The position numbers and the translations under genes were made by a program. Shown here one piece after another: positions 1 to 6,667 of a stretch of 27,752 nt of DNA. This DNA comes from JAVVUJ01 sp964582545 (GTDB taxonomy: Bacteria > Bacillota > Clostridia > Peptostreptococcales > Anaerovoracaceae): the NCBI GenBank assembly GCA_964582545.1, contig CAZOSB010000030.1:1-27752 (forward strand), in the 5' to 3' direction. The stretch's first letter is position 1; every line of letters starts with the position of its first letter. The notes under the pieces are model-generated. The model searched no databases. It was not told where the DNA came from and saw nothing but the letters and a program-made list of their open reading frames with translations.

Positions 1-80
1 GTTTCAAGCTTTCTTATTTTCTCTTGAGGGGTTGCACTTACTTTTTCAATTAACCTTTTTTTATTTTTCAGCTTTTTCAT
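1..80 (-). CDS. possible N-terminal fragment of an unidentified CDS running off the left edge
   Basis: An open frame on the minus strand starts with ATG at position 80 and stays open for 26 codons to the edge of the window. It begins MKKLKNKKRLIEKV and is rich in Lys and Glu. A stop lies about 13 codons upstream in frame, so this ATG is the only ATG available. The ribosome binding site is poor: GGAAA sits about 15 nt upstream. The frame lies 57 nt downstream of the permease stop on the same strand. No family is recognisable from so short a piece, and it could be a chance ORF. Confidence 0.25.
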   Translation of the reverse strand, partial: MKKLKNKKRLIEKVSATPQEKIRKLE

Positions 81-136
81 AGAATATGAAGCGTAATTTC
101 CATTCTGCTTCGTATTTCACTCATTTCATTTTACCC

Positions 137-1303
137 TCATTTTTCAACGGATTTATGAAGCCCACAAGCCAAGTAGATGATAATTCCTACAATATTATAG
201 CAACCAAAGAAAAGGTATACCGCTCCTGGTCCGAATGAATCTAAAACCATTCCTCCGAAGAAAAGGCAGATAATCGTACTGCTATTGCTGGAAATGGATT
301 GATATAAGGTCATGGCCATGCCTATAGTCTTTTGATCCACCAACCGAGATATATATTTAACAAATTCCACTAGGACAATGCCGTTCACCATTCCTTGCAA
401 AAAAAAGGTAGCTAATAAAAGGGTATGGTTGGGCTCTGTGCCGTACCACAAATACCTAGCAGCAGAAATGCACATAGCCACAAGAATCATTTTTTCCGGT
501 GAAAACCTAGCAGAGATCTTTTCTGTCCATGCCATAAAAGGAATTTCTCCCGCTACCATCAGGAGCATAGCCACCCCGATGCCTGCCAAGCTTCCACCCA
601 CTTCAGTATATAAAAATCCAAAATAGGTATTGTGTGCAATGCTGGTTCCACAGATAAAAAAGGCACTGAGCAATAACATCATGAGCTTCTTATTTTTTAA
701 TAGCGTTTCATAACTCACTAGATGAGCTTCCTGAGAGGTAATTTCATTTTGCGAAATATGTATCCTAGTTTTACTCATTTTTATTTTAACCATCAGCAAT
801 GCCGTTATACAAAAACTAAGGCTATATAATGGAAAGATAATTTTCAGTCCCACATATTCTGCCAGTTGTCCTGAGATAAGAACGGAAACTCCAAATCCAA
901 AGGCACCCCACTTTCTAATAGCGCCAAAACCATGTGGAGAATCCAAAGCCATGGCATCGCATAAAGGCATGACGGGTGTCTGGAAAAAAGATAGAAGACA
1001 ATATCCCAGTAAAAAAATAGGGAAAATTGTAATTGGCATTAAAAGCAAAACCAAAAGCATAGCCGCAAAGCAAATGAATATCATAGTATTCATTCCTTTG
1101 GACTTTTCATCTCGGTGATGCACCTTTCCCCAGTAAGGTGAAGCAAATATGCCTGTCATTGTAGCAGCAGCAGTAATCATTCCAATCTGGGTACCTGAAA
1201 AAGATATGGAACTTAGATACTGACCCAGTAGTGGATTCAGAAATCCTAAAGCACCATAAGAAAAAATAAAAATTCCTACATAATTGTAATAATCCCGCTT
1301 CAA
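137..1303 (-). CDS. MFS permease of the MFS_1-like / PPP (3-phenylpropionate permease, LacY-type) group
   Basis: Predicted 12-TM major facilitator of 388 residues, close to the usual 380-400 for this group. It is almost entirely hydrophobic and has the short charged loop after TM2 (SPYWGKVHHRDEKSKG, about residues 55-70) that corresponds to the MFS motif-A loop, plus a central hydrophilic loop around residues 175-205. The start is TTG at 1303, chosen because AGGAGG lies 6 nt upstream. The first segment (YYNYVGIFIFSYGALGFLNP) resembles the N-terminus of PF12832 permeases. Substrate cannot be read from sequence; relatives are annotated as phenylpropionate, nucleoside or sugar symporters. It is divergent from the DUF421 gene with a short shared promoter region. 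A TTGAAT (1357-1362) with TAACAT 17 nt further on is a weak promoter candidate. Confidence 0.8.
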   Translation of the reverse strand: MKRDYYNYVGIFIFSYGALGFLNPLLGQYLSSISFSGTQIGMITAAATMTGIFASPYWGKVHHRDEKSKGMNTMIFICFAAMLLVLLLMPITIFPIFLLGYCLLSFFQTPVMPLCDAMALDSPHGFGAIRKWGAFGFGVSVLISGQLAEYVGLKIIFPLYSLSFCITALLMVKIKMSKTRIHISQNEITSQEAHLVSYETLLKNKKLMMLLLSAFFICGTSIAHNTYFGFLYTEVGGSLAGIGVAMLLMVAGEIPFMAWTEKISARFSPEKMILVAMCISAARYLWYGTEPNHTLLLATFFLQGMVNGIVLVEFVKYISRLVDQKTIGMAMTLYQSISSNSSTIICLFFGGMVLDSFGPGAVYLFFGCYNIVGIIIYLACGLHKSVEK

Positions 1304-1347
1304 CTTAGACCTCCTCCTTAAAATTTTGCTATCATGTTATCATAACT

Positions 1348-1362
1348 TTGAATATTATTCAA
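1348..1362. promoter_or_regulatory. 15-bp perfect palindrome in the divergent MFS / DUF421 promoter region
   Basis: TTGAATATTATTCAA is a 7-1-7 inverted repeat. Each arm is a TTGAAT that could serve as a -35 box on its own strand. On the minus strand a TAACAT follows 17 nt later. On the plus strand the best -10 (GATAAT) is spaced 19 nt, which is poor. A second small palindrome, GTTATCATAAC, lies at 1336-1346. Whether this is an operator is inference. Confidence 0.35.
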
Positions 1363-1415
1363 GGAGACAGTTGATAATAACCAATAAAGTATATTATTTA
1401 ATGGAGGGGTTTTTA

Positions 1416-2150
1416 TTGTCTATCATCATCATCCGAACATTGATCTTATATTTAGTGGTTTTGGTTTCTATTAGAATTATGGGCAAGTCCGAGCTTTCCA
1501 GCATGGATCCTTTTCAAATCGTAATATTGTTCATGATGGCTGAGCTGGCCGCAATTCCTATTGATACACCGGACAGTTCCTTGATTTACGGGGTTGGAGC
1601 TATTTTTACCCTACTTTTTTTACAGGTGATTATTTCTTTGCTTTGTCTAAAAAGTGAAAAGATGCGATTGATTTTTAGCGGTAAACCTAGCGTATTAATC
1701 AACAATGGCAAAATTGATAAAGAAGAAATGGCAAATCAAAGAATTAATTTAGACGATTTAAATGAGCATTTGCGTTTAAAAAATGCACCTTCTATTGCAG
1801 ATGTGGATTATGCCATATTGGAAGCAAATGGTGATTTAAGCGTTATTCCAAAACCGGAGAAGCGCCCTTTGACACCCTCAGATTTAAACATGGAGATGGC
1901 TCAGGAGATTGTTCCTGTGGTGCTGATTTCTGATGGTCAATTATATGAGCAAAATTTAAAGTATGCAGGGTACGATGAAAAAAAGTTAAAATCAGCAATC
2001 TTAAAAGCTGGTTATAAAGAATATGAAGATATTTTCCTTTGTCTCTGCGACGAAAAAAAGAATTTTCATATATATGAAAACACCAACAAGTCTACTACTG
2101 CACTCGGAGATAAAACTGATGAGAAAAAGGAGGAAAGTCCTTACTTATGA
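1416..2150 (+). CDS. DUF421 (YetF/YcaP-type) membrane protein
   Basis: Membrane protein of 244 residues with three N-terminal hydrophobic segments (about residues 1-75) and a soluble C-terminal DUF421 domain. The family signature is visible: RTLILYLVVLVSIRIMGKSE near the start, then the MDPFQIVILFMMAELAAIPI region, and KPSVLINNGKI at the start of the soluble domain. The frame opens further upstream (ATG at 1401), but that ATG overlaps GGAGGGG at 1403-1409, which is better read as the ribosome binding site for TTG at 1416. Family homologues also start within a few residues of the first helix. The role is not established; in B. subtilis, members are envelope proteins, some linked to spores. The last 4 bp overlap the DUF4363 start (ATGA), so the two are probably translationally coupled. 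Confidence 0.85.
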   Translation: MSIIIIRTLILYLVVLVSIRIMGKSELSSMDPFQIVILFMMAELAAIPIDTPDSSLIYGVGAIFTLLFLQVIISLLCLKSEKMRLIFSGKPSVLINNGKIDKEEMANQRINLDDLNEHLRLKNAPSIADVDYAILEANGDLSVIPKPEKRPLTPSDLNMEMAQEIVPVVLISDGQLYEQNLKYAGYDEKKLKSAILKAGYKEYEDIFLCLCDEKKNFHIYENTNKSTTALGDKTDEKKEESPYL

Positions 2151-2530
2151 AAGCTTTAATCATTTCTGCCGCATGCCTTGGAGTATTGCTACTCAGTTGG
2201 TTGTTCTTTTCGAATTACGCCGATCAATCCCTGGAGCCTCTTATGGATATGGCTGAAAACCAAATATTAATATCTGTAAGGGAAGAAAATTGGGAAGTCG
2301 CAAAAGAACAAATGACAGCGTTTACAAAGGAATGGCACCAAAATAAAAAGATCTACTCTTATTTCTTCCAAACTTCCGTAATAAATCAAACTGACTTTTC
2401 TATAGCAAGATTAACAGAATTCATTAATTCTGAAGATGTTTCAAATTCATCAGGAGAATTATCCTGCATTAAAGAACAATTAAAATTTTTACATGCTAAT
2501 GAAAAATTGACTATAGAAAATATTTTTTAA
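2147..2530 (+). CDS. DUF4363 family protein, partner of the DUF421 protein
   Basis: 127 residues: one N-terminal hydrophobic segment (about 3-22) that could be an uncleaved anchor, then a helical extracytoplasmic domain containing WEVAKEQMTAFTKEWHQNK, typical of DUF4363. Its ATG overlaps the stop of the DUF421 gene by 4 bp (ATGA at 2147-2150), and AAGGAGG lies inside the upstream gene just before it. DUF421 and DUF4363 are commonly adjacent in clostridial genomes. No biochemical function is known and none is proposed here. No convincing terminator follows; only an all-A/T hairpin is seen near 2551-2572. Confidence 0.75.
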   Translation: MKALIISAACLGVLLLSWLFFSNYADQSLEPLMDMAENQILISVREENWEVAKEQMTAFTKEWHQNKKIYSYFFQTSVINQTDFSIARLTEFINSEDVSNSSGELSCIKEQLKFLHANEKLTIENIF

Positions 2531-2594
2531 CAAAGAAATTTCATCTAACTAAAATATCAATAACAATATTTTTTTCATTAAAAAATTTTCATGC

Positions 2595-2623
2595 TTGTCA
2601 AAAGCAAATTTATCCTTTAGAAT
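2595..2623 (+). promoter_or_regulatory. sigma-A promoter of folT
   Basis: TTGTCA (2595-2600), 17-nt spacer, TAGAAT (2618-2623). Both hexamers match consensus at five of six positions. The predicted start of transcription near 2630 coincides with the first base of the riboswitch, which supports both calls. Confidence 0.7.
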
Positions 2624-2628
2624 AGAAG

Positions 2629-2729
2629 TTAGTAGAGTAAATATTGTGCGTAAAGTGCCATGAGATGGGATGTTGCTTATGGACGAAAAACAAAGTCGGT
2701 TTGCGATACAATATTGCGTCCACTACTGC
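2629..2729 (+). promoter_or_regulatory. tetrahydrofolate (THF) riboswitch, folT type
   Basis: The layout matches the THF-I aptamer. P1 pairs AGTAG (2631-2635) with CTACT (2723-2727). P2 pairs AATATTG (2640-2646) with CAATATT (2709-2715). P3 pairs CCAT (2658-2661) with ATGG (2679-2682). Conserved unpaired blocks are present: GCGTAAAGTG (2648-2657), TGGGATG (2666-2672), GACGAA near 2682-2687, CGGTTTGCG near 2698-2705, and TTGCGTCC (2714-2721). It sits at a promoter and directly upstream of a folate ECF subunit, the family's usual target. It probably lowers folT expression when folate is abundant. The call rests on consensus recalled by eye, not on a covariance-model score. Confidence 0.85.
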
Positions 2730-2804
2730 ATTAAGGAAATATACCAATCTTTTCTCTTTAATGTAGTGATTTGAAATTGCATTATTAGTAGAAAGGATTT
2801 TTTT

Positions 2805-3317
2805 ATGGAACAAACAAAAAATACGTCTAAATTAATTATTTCCGCACTTCTAATAGGATTGGAAATCATCTTTACTCGATTTCTATCCATTATGTTACCC
2901 TTTATCAGAATTGGGTTTGGTTTCTTACCTATATCCGTCATTGCCATACTCTATGGACCCCTTTGGGCAGGTACCGCCTACGCCTTAGGCGATATTCTGG
3001 GTATGTTGATATTCCCGGCAGGTCCGTACTTCCCCGGATTTACCTTTACAGCATTTTGTACCGGGGTGGTTTATGGTTTGGTTTTACACAAAAAAGAAAT
3101 TACACTGAAAAGAGTTTGCGTAGCGGCTTGTTTCGTCTGTATTGTTCTGAACTTAGGCTTGGATACCTTCTGGTTGTACATGCTCTACGATACAGGAGTG
3201 ATTGGTTTCTTGCCAACACGATTGTTAAAATGCGTCATCATGATACCGCTTCAAACCATGACCATTTACTTCCTTTATCATCGATGTATCAAAAGGTTAT
3301 CCTTCATTAGATCTTAA
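2805..3317 (+). CDS. folT: folate-specific ECF transporter S component FolT
   Basis: Integral membrane substrate-binding subunit that captures folate and works with the shared ECF module (EcfT with the ATPases EcfA and EcfA'), which is not in this window. 170 residues, usual for FolT, with about six hydrophobic segments. Family features are RIGFGFLPISVIAILYGPLW (about 35-55), LIFPAGPYFPGFTFTAF (about 68-84), the DTFWLYMLYD stretch and the ARLLKC-like TRLLKCVIMIPLQ near the C-terminus. The start ATG has AAAGGA 8 nt upstream. Expression is predicted to be controlled by the THF riboswitch 75 nt upstream. It converges on the activase gene with only 3 nt between the two stop codons and no obvious terminator. 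Confidence 0.9.
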   Translation: MEQTKNTSKLIISALLIGLEIIFTRFLSIMLPFIRIGFGFLPISVIAILYGPLWAGTAYALGDILGMLIFPAGPYFPGFTFTAFCTGVVYGLVLHKKEITLKRVCVAACFVCIVLNLGLDTFWLYMLYDTGVIGFLPTRLLKCVIMIPLQTMTIYFLYHRCIKRLSFIRS

Positions 3318-3320
3318 CCT

Positions 3321-4277
3321 TTAACCTGCTGTTTTCTGATATTTTGCGCATCTATCAGAAAATGCGCCTATGGTAATATCGCCTGATTTAAGCAAAACCA
3401 CTTCACAATGGTTGCTGCAATCTTCACAGAGAAAACCCTCTGCTTTAATACCTTGGCATCTTTGTGAAAATCCTGTGAATTTTGTCTTTTGACCAGATAC
3501 GACCATCTGTTCCTTAGCCAACAGCGCAGCACCATAAGCACCCATCACTTTATGGTATTCCGGAACTACAATTTCACATCCCAGTTCCGCTTCAAAGGCC
3601 CTTACAATTCCTAAATTTGCTGCAACACCCCCCTGAAAAGCGATGGGTGGTTGCAGCTTTTTACCTTTTGCTACATTACTTAAATAATTCCTGACCAAGG
3701 CTTGGCACATACCTGCAATAATATCTTCCATTTTACATCCTGTCTGTTGTTTGTGAATCAGATCAGACTCTGCAAAAACTGCACACCTCCCTGCAATTCT
3801 TACGGGATTTTTGCTCTTTAAAGCCAAATCCCCTAACTCCTCCACTTTTAAACCCAGCCGCTCTGCTTGGCGATCCAAAAACGATCCCGTTCCGGCAGCA
3901 CAGACAGTGTTCATCGCAAAGTCCGAAATAACCCCATCCCTTAGCAAAATGACTTTAGAGTCCTGACCCCCAATTTCCAGTATGGTTTTGACTCCCGGTA
4001 TCAACACAGAAGAGGCAATGCCATGAGTGGTAATTTCATTTTTCACTAAATCAGCTCCTATGAGAGTTGAAGCAAGAGTCCTACCGCTCCCCGTAGCACC
4101 TACCGCAAAAATTTCCTCCTGAGACCACCTGGGTCGCAAAAGTTCTATTCCCTCCCCTATGGCCCCAATGGGATCCCCCTTTGTCTTAAGATAGAGTTGG
4201 TCTACAATCTTATTTTCTTTATCTATGATTACCAGATCTGTGCTTACAGATCCTACATCAATGCCCAAGCAATACAT
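3321..4277 (-). CDS. CoA-substrate-specific dehydratase activase (HgdC/BcrA-D/COG1924 family) with Cys-rich tail
   Basis: ASKHA-fold ATPase that in characterised relatives reduces a 2-hydroxyacyl-CoA dehydratase or benzoyl-CoA reductase in an ATP-dependent step. Visible motifs in 318 residues: GIDVGS (5-10, phosphate 1), GATGSGR (60-66), IGGQDSK (102-108), NTVCAAGTGSF (123-133), GRCAVFAESD (163-172) and GGVAAN (216-221). C126 and C165 correspond to the two Cys per subunit that hold the dimer-bridging [4Fe-4S] cluster in HgdC. The tail beyond about residue 265 adds five Cys (274, 284, 287, 291, 310), including CEDCSNHC; HgdC lacks this, but the large activase-dehydratase fusion proteins have something similar. 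The start at 4277 is preferred over an ATG 8 codons earlier because AGGAGG lies 6 nt upstream. It overlaps the upstream gene by 20 bp. Substrate unknown. Confidence 0.85.
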   Translation of the reverse strand: MYCLGIDVGSVSTDLVIIDKENKIVDQLYLKTKGDPIGAIGEGIELLRPRWSQEEIFAVGATGSGRTLASTLIGADLVKNEITTHGIASSVLIPGVKTILEIGGQDSKVILLRDGVISDFAMNTVCAAGTGSFLDRQAERLGLKVEELGDLALKSKNPVRIAGRCAVFAESDLIHKQQTGCKMEDIIAGMCQALVRNYLSNVAKGKKLQPPIAFQGGVAANLGIVRAFEAELGCEIVVPEYHKVMGAYGAALLAKEQMVVSGQKTKFTGFSQRCQGIKAEGFLCEDCSNHCEVVLLKSGDITIGAFSDRCAKYQKTAG

Positions 4278-5373
4278 TTGCTCCCTCCTGTTTTTTCTCA
4301 TGATTTTTGGTAAAAGTCATAAGGTCAATAAAAGCTTCTATTCTAGTGATGTATCCCGCTTCTCCGCTCATCTCATCAAAGATAATTGTCAATACTTTTA
4401 TAGCTTCTTGCTCCGACATATATCCCAAAACTGACTTGGCCACAATTTCAGGCATGCAACCTACCGGGAAAATTTGTATTACACCATCATAGGATTTCTT
4501 TAGGCACTTTAATCCTTCCTCCACGGTTTCTTTTGAATATCCTCCAATCCCATAAGGCATATATGTGTTTTTCTTATAGTGATGCCACTTTAAATAAAAT
4601 GGATTGATTAAATTACTTCGAATCCACCAACCCAAGGTGATCTTCTTTTCAAAAGAAACACCTTGTTGCATGAGCAAGTCTTCTATTCTGTGATTAGAGA
4701 AGGGTTCGATTAAGGAGTAGATTTCCCCCGTCAACAAAAGCTTTATGGGTTTCTTATGTTTATCTAGCTTTACATTCTTTAGTTTGTTCATAAAGTGTTT
4801 TACAATTAGATTCGCGTGCTCCAGACTTTCTTCCTCCTGTAGCAGAGCCCTACAGGATCGTAAAATTCCTCCACAGCTTCCGGGATTTGCCTCATATCCG
4901 GCAAGGATGTGTGCTTTTTTTTCTAAATTCTCAAGTGCAACTAACAGCCGATAAGTCTTTAACATGGCAGCAAAAAGCTGCAATCTTCCCACGTCTCTGG
5001 AGCCAATCATCAAATTTAACCTTTTCAGCAACTCTTTCTTTCCGATATCCCTCGTGCTGTCTAAGATAATCCAGTTATAATGAAATCCCTCTTTTTCCAA
5101 AACACTTTTAAATAACTCTCCATATTCTCCTAACCTACATGGACCTATGGTAGCTGGCATCACCACGGTGTCTGCGCCCATATGATAAGCTTCCATAAGG
5201 TTTCCGATCATAATTTTGAACGGAAGACAGATTTCCTCTGGTGAAATTTTGACACCTTGCTCCAAAGTATTATGGCAATTAGCAGGAGGTGTAATAATCT
5301 CTATTCCTATGGAGCCAAAAAACAGTTTAGCTATAGTATGCGCGTCCCCTATGTGGGGAAATGTGATTTTCAA
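4258..5373 (-). CDS. COG3581-type protein related to 2-hydroxyacyl-CoA dehydratase subunits
   Basis: 371 residues. It begins MKITFPHIGDAHTIAKLFF, matching the start of the COG3581 segment of the large fused activase/dehydratase proteins. Conserved-looking Cys occur in ANCHN (C33), EEICLPFK (C49), GPCRLGEYG (C79), PGSCGG and FPVGCMPEI, and the C-terminal part carries DEMSGEAGYITRIEAF, a motif shared in spirit with its neighbour (EQRGEAGYDTRLEAF). These Cys are candidates for an Fe-S cluster by analogy with HgdA/HgdB; this is inference. The start is taken as TTG at 5373. A GTG three codons earlier lies within the ribosome binding site GGGAGGTGA, so it is unlikely to be used. It overlaps the upstream gene by 47 bp and the downstream activase by 20 bp, pointing to coupled translation. 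Confidence 0.75.
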   Translation of the reverse strand: MKITFPHIGDAHTIAKLFFGSIGIEIITPPANCHNTLEQGVKISPEEICLPFKIMIGNLMEAYHMGADTVVMPATIGPCRLGEYGELFKSVLEKEGFHYNWIILDSTRDIGKKELLKRLNLMIGSRDVGRLQLFAAMLKTYRLLVALENLEKKAHILAGYEANPGSCGGILRSCRALLQEEESLEHANLIVKHFMNKLKNVKLDKHKKPIKLLLTGEIYSLIEPFSNHRIEDLLMQQGVSFEKKITLGWWIRSNLINPFYLKWHHYKKNTYMPYGIGGYSKETVEEGLKCLKKSYDGVIQIFPVGCMPEIVAKSVLGYMSEQEAIKVLTIIFDEMSGEAGYITRIEAFIDLMTFTKNHEKKQEGANVLLGH

Positions 5374-6292
5374 AAAAATCACCTCCCATCTTATTCCCGA
5401 ATTTTTTTCTATTGAGAATCTCAGAAAATGCTTCCAATCTGGTATCGTAACCTGCCTCGCCCCTTTGCTCGTCCAATTTAACTACCAACAATGGTATTTG
5501 CTCACTTACCTTATTTTTAATCATTTCAATAGTAAAGGCATCTGTCCCACAGCAAAAGGAAGAGAGATAAACGATACCATCTATTTTATGTTCATCTTCC
5601 ATTGCTCTCGCAGCACAATAGTTGCTCATAAAAAACAACCAATAAGGTTTTTTTATCAATTCATTAAAGTATTCTCTTTTCTTATTTCTATGAATCCATT
5701 CTTCCGTGATGACACCGATTCCTAATTTATGAAGCTTCTCAATGATATTCATATTCACATAATCATCGTAGATATGATAAGGGTGACCTGCAAGGAAAAC
5801 CGTATGCTCATATTCTGTCTCATAGATTCCCATAGAAGTGTTTCTTTGATTCTCCATAGCTAACCAAAACGCATATTTGATTTTTTCATCAGTAATTCCC
5901 AATCGCTTACAATCCTTTTTTAAAGCTTTAAAAAGCTTATCTTCATCATATAAGTACAGAGGCTCTGTAAAGATATAGTTGGTCTTTCCAGTTCCGCTTT
6001 TTACCAATTCTGGCAATCCATCAAACTTAGGGCAAACCGACTGATTGTAAGAGATATTTACAAACCTAGGAATTGCTATTAAATCGCACTCGTTTTGAAG
6101 TTTCATTACATGTCCATGAAAAATCTTGATGGGAAGACAAGCCTCATCTACGCAGTTTTCTGTTCCTAATTTTAGAATTTCATCATTAGATGTAGTTGAG
6201 TAAAGAACATCAAGACCCAGTTCCTGAAAGAACCTGCTGATAAACGGCTTGTAAGTGGGGTAAAGAAGCCCCCCCGGAATTCCTATGCGCAC
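5327..6292 (-). CDS. COG3580/DUF2229-type protein related to acyl-CoA dehydratase activases
   Basis: 321 residues starting MRIGIPGGLLYPTYKPFI, the signature opening of the DUF2229/COG3580 domain. Cys at positions 47 and 52 (ENCVDEACLPIK), 87 (SVCPKF), a SNYCAARAMEDE motif and a double Cys in SSFCCGTDAF are prominent. The C-terminal DEQRGEAGYDTRLEAFSE parallels the end of the next gene. The start is GTG at 6292, with GGGAGG 7 nt upstream. In many bacteria this domain, the COG3581 domain and the activase are fused in one polypeptide of well over 1,000 residues; here they are three overlapping genes. Function and substrate are unknown. A promoter candidate overlaps the end of rqcP, 52-81 nt upstream. 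Confidence 0.75.
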   Translation of the reverse strand: MRIGIPGGLLYPTYKPFISRFFQELGLDVLYSTTSNDEILKLGTENCVDEACLPIKIFHGHVMKLQNECDLIAIPRFVNISYNQSVCPKFDGLPELVKSGTGKTNYIFTEPLYLYDEDKLFKALKKDCKRLGITDEKIKYAFWLAMENQRNTSMGIYETEYEHTVFLAGHPYHIYDDYVNMNIIEKLHKLGIGVITEEWIHRNKKREYFNELIKKPYWLFFMSNYCAARAMEDEHKIDGIVYLSSFCCGTDAFTIEMIKNKVSEQIPLLVVKLDEQRGEAGYDTRLEAFSEILNRKKFGNKMGGDFFENHISPHRGRAYYS

Positions 6293-6313
6293 AAAAAAAC
6301 CTCCCAGAAATGC

Positions 6314-6343
6314 AAATCATAAATGCAAAGCAAATTATGATTT
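6314..6343. repeat. 9-bp inverted repeat in the leader of the dehydratase-like cluster
   Basis: AAATCATAA (6314-6322) and TTATGATTT (6335-6343) are perfect complements around a 12-nt loop. No U-tract follows, so it is not a typical terminator. It would lie at the 5' end of the transcript from the candidate promoter at 6344-6373 and could be a leader stem. Confidence 0.4.
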
Positions 6344-6373
6344 ATTATTACCGTGAGGTTTGATTTTATTCAA
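6344..6373 (-). promoter_or_regulatory. candidate sigma-A promoter of the three-gene dehydratase-like cluster
   Basis: Minus-strand TTGAAT (6368-6373), 18-nt spacer, AATAAT (6344-6349, five of six matches). The -35 box overlaps the rqcP stop codon. The spacing is one base longer than ideal, so read-through from rqcP remains possible. Confidence 0.4.
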
Positions 6374-6608
6374 TAACTTCATACATCTTAGCAGCATTTT
6401 CTTTGGTAGCATGCTCTGACAGTTCCAGTATTTTTATTTTGATTTCACCATTTCCAAATCTAATGAAGATGTTATCCCCTAAGTTTACTTCACTGCCAGC
6501 CTTAGCTAGCTTACCGTTGATGAGGACTCGCTCCTGCTCACAAGCCTCCTTTGCAATTGTTCTGCGTTTGATCAGCCTTGAATTTTTTAAAAATTTATCA
6601 ATTCGCAT
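6366..6608 (-). CDS. rqcP: RqcP (YabO), S4-domain ribosome quality-control factor
   Basis: Small S4 RNA-binding protein of 80 residues. In B. subtilis RqcP acts with RqcH on stalled 50S subunits to support poly-alanine tailing. The S4 fold is visible from the first residues: MRIDKFLKNSRLIKRRTIAKEAC, then RVLINGKLAKAGSEVNLGDNIFI, and a basic, amphipathic C-terminus. An ATG ten codons further upstream exists, but the start at 6608 gives the canonical MRIDKFLK opening and has AAAGG 9 nt upstream. The hup terminator hairpin ends 23 nt before this start, so expression may depend on read-through. Neighbours agree with yabO position in B. subtilis, downstream of the spoVB-like gene. Confidence 0.85.
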   Translation of the reverse strand: MRIDKFLKNSRLIKRRTIAKEACEQERVLINGKLAKAGSEVNLGDNIFIRFGNGEIKIKILELSEHATKENAAKMYEVIE

Positions 6609-6626
6609 TTTTTTTACCTTTAGGCT

Positions 6627-6651
6627 AAAAGGAAGCAACTGCGTTGCTTCC
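6627..6651 (-). terminator. rho-independent terminator after hup
   Basis: GGAAGCAAC (6631-6639), loop TGC, GTTGCTTCC (6643-6651): a perfect 9-bp stem. On the minus strand it is followed by TTTT; on the plus strand by TTTTT, so it may act in both directions. It lies between hup and rqcP, which are transcribed the same way. Confidence 0.75.
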
Positions 6652-6667
6652 TTTTTATTATTATTTG

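Noticed and set aside
81..130. GAAGC/GCTTC hairpin downstream of the MFS gene
   Set aside because: Only 5 bp, 14-nt loop, no T-run; not supported as a terminator.
1326..1415. Upstream extension of the DUF421 reading frame (30 extra codons)
   Set aside because: The extension has no ribosome binding site, covers the promoter region, and GGAGGGG correctly spaced before TTG at 1416 marks the true start.
2551..2572. AAAATAT/ATATTTT hairpin followed by T residues after the DUF4363 gene
   Set aside because: The stem is only A-T pairs and 7 bp long in very A/T-rich DNA; too weak to call a terminator.
3332..3367. Perfect 10-bp inverted repeat TTTTCTGATA / TATCAGAAAA with an overlapping GCGCA/TGCGC stem at the end of the activase gene
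   Set aside because: It lies inside conserved coding sequence (the Cys-rich tail) and has no U-tract on either strand, so there is no good case for a terminator or regulator.
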